Below are positions 55,761-64,000 of a stretch of DNA of 64,000 bases, in pieces. The stretch is from Cunninghamia lanceolata. Lineage: Eukaryota > Streptophyta > Pinopsida > Cupressales > Cupressaceae. The stretch lies in NCBI GenBank assembly GCA_027924645.1, contig BSBN01001753.1, positions 930,001-994,000 of the forward strand, in the 5' to 3' direction. Each line of letters begins with the position of its first letter. The stretch's first letter is position 1. A program made the translations under genes and the position numbers. Under the pieces are notes generated by a model. The model did not search any database. It was given only the letters and a program-made list of their open reading frames with translations, and had not been told where the DNA came from.

Positions 55761-56476
55761 TTGCCATTGGTGTCAACTGTATCCTATTTTGTTGACTATT
55801 TAGAAGACTAAAATGTTGACGATATTGAGAAAATTAATGAAGATCAATGTATGCAGACCATATGGTTATGTAGAGGATTGTCTGAAGGAGCTCTAGTTAA
55901 GTTTTGAGAGGTTTGCATGAAGATTTGAAGAAGCTATGGTCATTTTAGTAGAACCGGGTTTTGTTATGTTCAGAAGAGACATAGTGACAGTTAATTGGTC
56001 CGGATTGCTTCACATTCAAATACTATGATCTGCGGTTCTGGAGGCATGTTTGGGAATTCAGTGTGTATCATCAACTCAAGTGGTTCATTGTTTAGAGGTC
56101 TGCAAGCAATCTTTCTAGTGTGACAATCATGGCAGATAGTGTTCTTGAGGTTTCGGGAGAAGATACAAGTGATTCTGATAATTTGGAGGAGTGCGGATGT
56201 CTTTGTTAAAATCAATGTTCTTGTGGAGGTCTCTGGATTGTTTGCCTATTGTGTTGGAGGTTCGCATTGAAGATCGAGCCCGTTGTTAAAGATTTTCTTC
56301 TTGGTGTTACTGTTCTTCCCAGTCTTGGCCGACCAGATGATTCTAGTGTGTTGCAGATGATCTAAGAGCAATTCCATAAAGCATGGCATGTTGATCGAGG
56401 AAGATTTAAATCCTAGTTATGTTTGGCTGACAACTCAATGATTTGTATTAAGTCAAATGTTTGAAGTGCCGACCTT
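55761..56476. other. Unclassified region before the right-hand Athila element
   Basis: No coding domain recognised. GTTGCCATTGATGTCAAC-type sequence occurs twice at 55,735-55,785, a phrase often seen near plant LTR ends. No LTR pair could be defined. It ends abruptly at the Athila LTR. Confidence 0.35.
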
Positions 56477-57801
56477 TTATGAGTGCCAAGTTGCACCCAT
56501 GAAATACATCTTTTTACCTCTCTTTTTCTCCTTCCTGATTCCACCTTTCTTAATTCCTGCACCTAAATAAGCTAGCAAGATCGTTCTAGTTAATGATTAA
56601 TTGAGATAGATTACTTAAGATCATAATTTCTGATTGAGTGACTGATGTGCATGGGATTGATGGAAAAATGTAGAAACTTCTCTCTTTTCGAATCAACAGG
56701 TGTAGATGCCAGGAACAACAATTTTGTGCATCTTCGGAGATAGTCTTCAATGATCTCTGGAGACAATACCAGAATACCACGACACCAGAAGTTTTGAAGG
56801 GAAGAGAAAGCCTCTTCGGAGCTGAACAAAGAAGGCCACACTAGTATCTCCAGAGCTACAGTCATATCTCCGGAGCTGCAGACAGGGACAGATATCTCTG
56901 GCACTTCTTAAGAGTAGGGCATATTTCTAGCATAAGCTGCCGACCAGGCACTCTCAGCAGTGATTGTAATACCCCTTATTTCACTTGAATCATCACCTAA
57001 GTGGTGAAGGGTCATATTTAGTTAAACTACTGGAGTTTTTATCTTTATAAAGTTTTTGCATGAGTTAAGGATAGAACTGATTCAATACCCATATTTTCAG
57101 GGCCTCGTTGCCCAAATGAATTAAGACTCAAACTTAGAATTTTGAGTGGACTTCTGTTCCACCCAGTCTACTTTTATTGCATGATTATTTTCCATAGTTA
57201 GACAACTAGTGTAATAAAGAGATGGATGTCATCTCATAGAAGAACTGGTAGATAAGATAAGTGATATGTCATCACTCATTTTCATATATACTGATAGAAA
57301 CAACAGAAGATATATACAATGATTGGTTTATTCTGATTCTCAATAATCTCAATTCTGTGATATCAATATTTTTCATGAATGCAAAGAGAATGGAATTGAA
57401 TTGAATTTAGTTGTGATCTTCTTTTGTGCTGATTCCCTACTGTAGCCTTCAGCCCCAAGGGTGTGGAGCAAGGGTCCACTCTCACCACCAATGCAGAAGG
57501 CTAGTACCACTGTTTTATTACTTCAGATTTTGCTGTGAAAAATAATTTTGATAGATAGATGCATGTTACTATTTTTTTAAGATTGCTTTAAGTAAACTTC
57601 CTGTTTAATTCTATTTTCAGCATTCCTTAAATTCATTCAGCAAGTAGACAGATTAATCTCTTCAAATTAGTAGAAGCTGTTAGGGTTAGCTAGGGAGACT
57701 GGTAACTATAGAATCCCAAATTATAGACAGTCGAGGACACAGCCCCTAGATTTTGACATCTAAAAATAGATTAAATGATGAGGTACAATGACACCTTATC
57801 A
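56477..57801 (+). repeat. 5' LTR of the right-hand Athila element
   Basis: Homologous to 36664-38033 in reverse orientation. The start TGATGAGTGCC has become TTATGAGTGCC. It ends CTTATCA next to the PBS. It carries CTCTGGAG at 56755, CTCCAGAG at 56848 and CTCCGGAG at 56868. Confidence 0.85.
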
Positions 57802-57805
57802 TTTT

Positions 57806-57821
57806 TGGTGCCGTTGCCAGG
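57806..57821 (+). promoter_or_regulatory. Primer binding site of the right-hand Athila element
   Basis: TGGTGCCGTTGCCAGG, four T residues from the LTR end. It is the least decayed of the three Athila sites in the window relative to TGGCGCCGTTGCCGGGGA. Confidence 0.9.
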
Positions 57822-57877
57822 TATATCTTGTGTTAATTAGGGAAACTGAGTTAAAATAGTTTTTTTGATAGATCTAT

Positions 57878-59520
57878 ATGGTTAGAGCTAGAGATTCGGA
57901 AGGAAGATATATAAAGTAGACACCCCAACAGCAAGCCATAGGGGAAAGAAGTGGGGTGGCACAAGATCTTGTTGAGGAGAGAAACCTAGAACCGACTTTG
58001 GAAGTTGCACCTCAAAACAATAATCCCTTAGATCCTCCAAATCTTCCACTTGCTGATTATATCCAGGAATTGTAACAAAAGTTTCAGGCAGATCCTTTGA
58101 TAGAACCTAATTCCCTAGAACCTTAGGGAGAAGAACCGGTACTAAACATGGACAATGATAATCATGAAGAAGAGGAAAATTAGGCTCCAAGAACCTTCTC
58201 ATATTCTATTGTTTTGGCTGCTGGAGACAATGCTCCTATGAAGAATATCTCACCAGCACACTTGCCAAATTTTAGAGGACTTTCTTTTGAGGATCCAGAT
58301 CAGTTTTTGTTTGAATTCAAAGTAGTTTGCCAAACTTATGATTATGGATCAGATAACCAAAAATGCAAGTTGTTCCCTTCAACTCTGAAAAATTCTGCAA
58401 TGAGATGGTTTATGGGTTTACCCCAGAATTCTATCCATTCTTCGGATTAGATGGAAATAGAGTTTTTGGAAAAATACCAAGATTACTGTAGATCCAGTAA
58501 TAAAAATGAAGAATTGTTTAAAATTAGGTAGGGGGAGGAAGAGACCTTAGAGAACTATGTGGATAGGTTTAATTTTGCCTTGAGAAGGTATGGTAACCCA
58601 GTAGATCACATCTTGGCCAGAACCCTGTTTGTAAAAGGATTGGATAAAGAATCAAAACAGGCACTGGATCTAATGGGAAAAGGAAATATCAACAAAATGG
58701 ATATACCTGCTATAGAAGAACTCTGCAGGAACTATTCTAGAACCCAAAATGGAGTGAGGTCATCCAAAACTTTTAAAGGGAAAAATGAAATAGGACAGTT
58801 AATGGAAGAGATTGCAAATCTAAAATAGACATTTTGGTCCAATTAAATACCACATTGGATGGGATTCAAGCAAAAACTAGAACAGCTGATCAAAATAGAA
58901 CAACTGAACCACTCTCCATCTATTGTCCTAGGTATAGAAACAAGCATCTATTGAGAGAATGTCCTTTGGACAAATTAGAGATTTGTCAGATCTGTGATAG
59001 GGAACATCCTCCCAGTCAATGTAGTCAGCTTCCAGCCTAAAAAAGATTAAGTAAGAAGAATACTGTAATAGAAGAGCAATTGAACTATGTGGGACAAAAA
59101 CAAGCTGGGAATTTCCCTTACAATCAGTATCCAAACTAGCCTTTTTACAGGGGTCCTTCTAATTGGGGAAATAATCAGTGGAATCCAACTTGGAATGGGC
59201 CTCAGAATAATCCTCTTTGGGGACAACAGGATTGGCCAAGTCAACATTGGCAAAACCAAAATTGACAAAATTAGCCTTGGGGAAATCAACAGTGGCCACC
59301 ACAGTTTGGATCACAAAACATGCAACCTCAATGGGGTTCTCAATAGGGATATAATCAACAATACCAGGGACAACCTAGATATTTCCAACCTCAACAACAA
59401 GCTTTACTAACTGGACCCTCCAACACACAAGGTCAATCACAAAATGAACCAGTTAGCCAACCACCTTTACCAACTCAGCCTATACCAAACCCACAGAATA
59501 AATAGGGAGCAACTGTTTAC
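57878..59520 (+). pseudogene. Athila gag (right-hand copy)
   Basis: The ATG at 57878 corresponds to 36585 in the sister copy. The capsid region is well preserved: MKNISPAHLPNFRGLSFEDP, QFLFEFKVVCQTYDYGSDNQ, MRWFMGLPQNSIHSS, then YVDRFNFALRRYGNP and LDLMGKGNINKMD. One base is missing from an A-run near 58822, which moves the rest of gag-pol into the next frame. Zinc-knuckle motifs follow at 58920-59030 (CPRYRNKHLLREC with one Cys changed to Tyr, and the intact CQICDREHPPSQC). A Trp/Asn/Gln-rich region comes at 59160-59400. Confidence 0.9.
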
Positions 59521-60935
59521 ATGACAGAGCAAGAAAATCTGGCTGGAATTAATGCTATATATTCAAATAATCTCTAGCTACATTCTAGGAAAGCATTCCC
59601 AAGACCATCTCCTCCAACTATAGTTGAAGTAACCAATGATAAGGAACCTAAAAATTCATCCACTCAACCCCCGGAGGAGATTACTAACAAAAAAGTGCTA
59701 GAAGAATCATCCTTGGACAACTCCGGAGTTGCCCCTAAAAGACCGACTCTGGAGAACATTCCTAAACACAATTCTGACAAGAGCTCCAGAGATGCTCCAG
59801 AGATGGAAAAACTAGCACCGTACCTAGAACGGCTTAAACAGTATGTTCCCTAGAAAAAGATCTTACAAAAACAAGTCCAAACCAACCTAGAATCAGAACT
59901 TTTACAAGAAATCAAGCAACTAAACATTGAAATTCCTCTTCTCCAAGCAATCAAAGATGTACCAGAACTAAATCAGTTCATTAAACAATATTGTATCAAA
60001 ACACAGGGCAGGAAGAAAAACTTTCCCTCCACAATACAGGTGGAAGGAAAAGTAGTAGATCTATTGATGGGAGAAATTCTCCTCCCAAAATATGGAGACC
60101 CTGGAAATCTTGTCATAACTGTTTTCATCTTAGGGGTAGAAATTTCAAATGTTCTAGTTGATTTGGGAGCAGCAATTAATGTGATGACAGTTCACACAAT
60201 AGACAAATTAGCTCTATCAGGTATCCAATCCACAACTACAATTCTTCAACTTGCTGACCAGTCAGTAGCTGTTCCAAAAGGAGTAATCATTGATGTATCA
60301 GTTGTGATAGATTCATGGGAATTTCTAGTGGACTTCCTGATATTAGAACCTAGAAACTAGAGAAATGCTTATCCATTGATTTTAGGAAGACCAGGGCTGG
60401 CTACAGCAGCAGCATCTATTGATTGTCAAACTGGGGATATGGCCATTTCTAATGGGATAGATTTAAAGAAAATATCTTTGTATCCTCCAGCTAAACCATT
60501 AATACATTATACAGGAAGAGTATGGGTGGATGAACCAGAGAACAATGACAACAGTGCCTCAGTAGCTATGGTAACCATCAAGGAACATCTGGGAGAGTTA
60601 GAAGAAGAAATATACTATGATACAACAGAAGACATTACTCACATCCTAATCAATAAGGATGTGATGGAAATCACCCAAGATTCTAGGAGAGAACTTCTTA
60701 CTTCTTCTCATTGTACCCCCGCCAACATCATTCCTTGTGGGGAAACCTTTTACAAAGACTTAGCCACTTTTCACATGTTGCTTTCACATTCTTGGCCTCT
60801 CAATACCATGACTCCAATGTACGGATTAACTACATCTATGGATCAAATCACAAAACAGGTCATGATTTTACCAGGGAAAACACTTAATATCAATACTCAG
60901 TTAACAACAAATTAGGAAGAAAAACTCATCCAACT
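59521..60935 (+). pseudogene. Athila protease region (right-hand copy)
   Basis: A linker rich in Pro, Ser and Glu precedes VEGKVVDLLMGEILLPKYGD (60040), then the protease block VLVDLGAAINVMTVHTIDKL and QLADQSVAVPKGVIIDV. A single TAG separates ILEPRN from ILGRPGLATAAASIDCQTGD (60376-60915). The frame then continues toward RT. The protease active-site D-L-G is retained. Confidence 0.88.
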
Positions 60936-62250
60936 TCTGATTTCCCATTCAACAACTTTTGCTTGGGAATACCAAGATATGAAAGGCATACCTCTTGAGA
61001 TCTGTACCCATCATATATACACTGAGGATATTAAACCTATCAGATAGCCCCAGAGAAGATTGAATCCTGCTTTAAAGGACATTGTCAAAACTGAAAATGA
61101 AAAATTACTTCAAGCAGGGTTTATATATCCAATCTCAGACAGTCAATGGGTCTCACCCCTTGTCATAGTGCCTAAAAAGAATGGGAAATAGAGGGTGTGT
61201 ATTGATTATAGAGAAATCAACAGGGCCACAAAAAAGGACTACTTTCCCTTACCATTCATTGATCAAGTATTGGACAACCTTGCTGGGAGAAAGTATTTTT
61301 CTTTTCTAGATGGATTCAGTGGGTATAATCAAATTCAAGTAGCACTTGAAGACCAAGACAAAACCGCCTTCACATGTTCTTGGGGAACTTTTTCTTACAA
61401 AGTTCTTCCCTTTGGACTATGCAATGCCCTAGCTACATTTCAGAGACTTGTTTTAGCTATTTTTGCTGAACTAGCTAATGAATGCATGGATGTCTATATG
61501 GATGACTTTACTGTGTATGGGGATAATTTTGAAGAAGCTCTCACAAACCTTGAGAAAGTGCTGAAATGCTATAAGAAAAATCAATTATCCCTTAGCCATG
61601 AAAAGTGCTTTATGATGGTGGAGGAAGGAATTGTTTTAGGACACCACATTTTAGCAAAGGGGATTAAATTGGATCAAAACAAGATAGAAGTGATCACATA
61701 GTTGCCTTCACCCAAAAATTAGACAGATGTTAGAAGTTTTCTAGGTCATGCAGGCTACTATAGGAGATTCATAGAAAATTTCAGCAGAATAGCTGCCCCC
61801 CTGTTTACCCTGCTTAACAAAGACACAGAATTTCTATAGACAGAAGAATGTCAATAAGCATTTGAAACCTTGAAAGAGAAGCTTACTGTCACACCAATTT
61901 TGAGGGGACCTAATTGGACTTTACCATTTCACATATAGACTGATGCTTCAAATGAGTCCATTGGGGTAGTTTTAGGACAAAAGGAGGAAGGAGAAAGTAT
62001 GCATGCCATTTATTACATCAGCAAAAACCTTACCTTTGTAGAAAGAAATTACACAACTGAAAAAGAATTCTTGGCAGTCATCTATGCTATAAACAAATTC
62101 AGGTATTATATCACTGGATATAAGATATTTGTACACACTGATCATGCAGCCATCAAGTACCTAATGAATAAACTAGTAGTGGGTGCAAGGATCATCAAGT
62201 GGTTATTGCTATTATAGGAATTTGATATTACCATAGTTGATAATCTAGGA
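60936..62250 (+). pseudogene. Athila reverse transcriptase and RNase H (right-hand copy)
   Basis: RT is open from 61195 to 61701 after a TAG where the family has Trp (K-W-R/K-V-C-I-D). It has FLDGFSGYNQIQVA, LPFGLCNALATFQRL and the catalytic YMDDF. The connection domain at 61.7-61.95 kb has several stops at former Gln or Trp codons. RNase H follows at 61930-62217: TDASNESIGVVLGQ, MHAIYYISKN, EKEFLAVIYAINKFRYYI, FVHTDHAAIKYL. All pieces share one frame, so only point mutations inactivate this part. Confidence 0.92.
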
Positions 62251-63684
62251 AAGTTTAATTTGGTTGCTAATTTTTTGTCAAGATTGCATACAGGAGGAGA
62301 AAACCAACCAGTGGAGGACAAGTTCCCAGATGAACATCTTTCTGCTAGCTCCTCTACTGCACCTTGGTTTGCTGACATAGCTATTCTTTTAGCTACAGGC
62401 TTGTATCCATCCCATTTTACCTCAAAACAAAAAAAATGTTTGGTTAAAGAAAGTTTATCTTACAAATGGTTGAATGGTTTACTATTTAAATGTGGTCCTG
62501 ATTTCATTCTACGCAGGTGTTTAAAAGCTGATGAGATTTTTGATGTGTTGAGAGCATGTCATAATGAGCCATCTGGTGGCCATTACTCCTTCCACCAGAC
62601 AGTCCACAAGATCCTCAGAGCTGGTTACTACTGGCCCTCTCTTTATAAAGATACAAAGAAGTATGTGCAGCACTGTGACCAGTGCCAAAGGATGGGACAA
62701 CCAAGCTTTACCCAGGAGATGCTACTGGATCCTCAAGTCATGATGGAACCATTTGAGCAGTGGGGTCTAGACTTTGTGGGACCAATTTCTCCACCATCAT
62801 CAGGCAAGGAGTACATTCTAGTATGCACAGACTATGTTACTAAGTGGGCTAAGGTTCAAGCATTACAATTTGCAAGAGAAGAAAAAGTTGCTGATTTCCT
62901 TTATAATAAGATTTTCCTAAAGTTTGGAGCCCCAAGAATAATAGTTTCAGATAGAGGACCTCAGTTTACTTCATAGGTAATCAAAACATTCACAGATTTA
63001 TATCAAGTCAAACACAGAAAATCTTCACCTTACCATCCTCAAGTGAATGGGCAGGTAGAAGTAACTAATAGGGAACTTGAAAATATTCTGACAAGGACAG
63101 TATCAATGAACAGAAAAGATTGGGCTAGCAGATTACCTGAAGTAGTTTGGGCTTATAATACCACTTGGAAGTCCACAACAAAGTTCTCACCATATGAATT
63201 GGTTTATGGAAAAAAGCCTATTTTGTCTATAGAATTTGAACTCCAGACACTTAAAACTGTATTGGATATTGGTCTACCATTATCTATAGCTCAACAGAAT
63301 AGAATTCTTTAGCTCAATGAGTTGGATGAAATTCAGACAGAGGCCATTCAGCAAACAGAACTGGTTCAGTATCAGAGGAAGTAATGGCATGACCAACACA
63401 TCAAAAGGAGGACATTTCAACAAGGTGATTGGGTTCTTCTTTATGATTCTAAATTCAAAGAGTTCAAAGGGAAATTACAAACTCATTGGATGGGTCCTTA
63501 TCAAATAAAGGAAGTTTTTGAAAATGGAACAGTATTATTGGAACCTATTGACGGGAGCACAGACACATTCCTAGTAAATGGTCACCGAATCAGACTCTAT
63601 AAAAGACTATCTACTAAAGAAGAGTTTCTTAATGATTTGTGTTTTGATACAGGGGATACCTCCTCTGTCACAGTGTTGGATTGA
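62251..63684 (+). pseudogene. Athila integrase (right-hand copy)
   Basis: The zinc-binding domain is complete: H-N-E-P-S-G-G-H ... YVQHCDQCQRMGQP (62560-62700). The core has EQWGLDFVGPISPPSSGKEY, VCTDYVTKWAKVQAL, FGAPRIIVSDRGPQFTS and SSPYHPQVNGQVEVTNRELE, so the D, D and E catalytic positions are all present. Stops occur after QFTS, before LNELDE and before WHD, each where the sister copy or the family has Gln. The C-terminal part ends with FKGKLQTHWMGPYQIKEVFENG and NGHRIRLYKRL, with the TGA at 63682-63684. Confidence 0.93.
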
Positions 63685-64000
63685 AAAAAAAAAGAGAAAA
63701 AAAAAGAAGGTTAAAAACCAGCAAATGGCGGCCTTCTAAAAAAAAAAGAAGAAGAAAAAAAAATAGAGAAAGATGGAAAACCAGTAAATGGCTGTCTTTC
63801 TCGACCAAGGGAGTTGAAAACCAACAAATGGTAGTTCCCTTCTTCAGGACAGTTGAAAACAATCGAGCCACGGAGGTGATCAGGTACTGGGAGTTAGTCA
63901 AATGCACCTTCGGCGCTTCCCAAACGAAATGCACCTCCAGCGCTCTGTCAATAAAGAAGTTAATTTCAATAATAAGGGAGGGGACCCACCTCTCCAGGCA
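63685..64000 (+). other. Pol-ORF3 spacer of the right-hand Athila element, with repeated motif
   Basis: Purine-rich (A and GA runs) at 63,685-63,770, with three copies of AAAACCARYAAATGGY at 63714, 63777 and 63817. A weaker fourth copy follows at about 63854. The same motif in the same position occurs in the sister copy. No ORF is seen before the window ends. Confidence 0.75.

Larger units (their letters stand above)
56477..64000 (+). mobile_element. Athila-type element, plus strand, 3' part outside the window
   Basis: Contains 5' LTR 56477-57801, PBS 57806-57821, gag-pol 57878-63684 and the beginning of the pol-ORF3 spacer. It belongs to the same subfamily as the 18.9-38.0 kb element but lies in opposite orientation, with its third ORF and 3' LTR expected beyond 64,000. 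It is the better preserved of the two: from 58834 to 63684 the pol frame has stops but no frameshift. Confidence 0.9.

Overview
The window looks like intergenic DNA from a large plant genome. A gymnosperm or conifer is my inference, from the very old, very long Athila- and Tat-type Ty3/gypsy elements and the absence of any host gene. I found no intact host gene, no rRNA or tRNA gene and no CRISPR array. Nearly everything that can be named is a decayed LTR retrotransposon, and much of it is nested.

Layout. 1-2100 is the 5' end of a minus-strand Ty3/gypsy element (gag, PBS, LTR). From about 4.1 kb to 40,978 runs one old minus-strand Tat-type element (IN at 4.1-5.5 kb, second RNase H at 6.6-7.1 kb, RT/RNase H at 14.4-15.6 kb, G-patch and protease at 16.4-17.5 kb, gag nucleocapsid at 17.7-18.2 kb, 5' leader and LTR at 38.0-41.0 kb). 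It has been split by three insertions: a solo LTR (5465-6627, TSD GTGGC), a plus-strand gag-only LTR element (7084-14407), and a minus-strand Athila element (18926-38033). The Athila element is itself split by a complete minus-strand Copia element (23356-29659, TSD TTCTC). At three of the four junctions the host reading frame continues once the insert and one TSD copy are ignored.

Right of 40,978 lies an Athila-type pol fragment on the plus strand, joined head-on at about 43.48 kb to a minus-strand Athila gag, PBS and LTR (to 46,491). From 46.5 to 56.5 kb is mostly unclassified AT-rich DNA with two tandem duplications, a probable diverged Athila LTR (48969-50467), a second solo LTR (51106-51831) with an unusual GC-rich islet, and a decayed plus-strand ORF (about 53.95-55.76 kb). 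That ORF resembles the third ORF of the 18.9-38.0 kb Athila element. From 56,477 to the end is a plus-strand Athila element of the same subfamily (LTR, PBS, gag-pol), whose 3' part lies beyond the window.

No element here is coding-competent. Stops are concentrated at former Gln (CAA/CAG) and Trp codons, the signature expected from C-to-T decay of methylated DNA. LTR pairs differ by roughly 5% (Athila, Copia) to 8-9% (gag-only element), estimated by eye over partial alignments. The most interesting items are the gag-only element with its tandem hairpin repeats, the unclassified third-ORF family in the env position of Athila, and a repeated motif between pol and that ORF in two copies.
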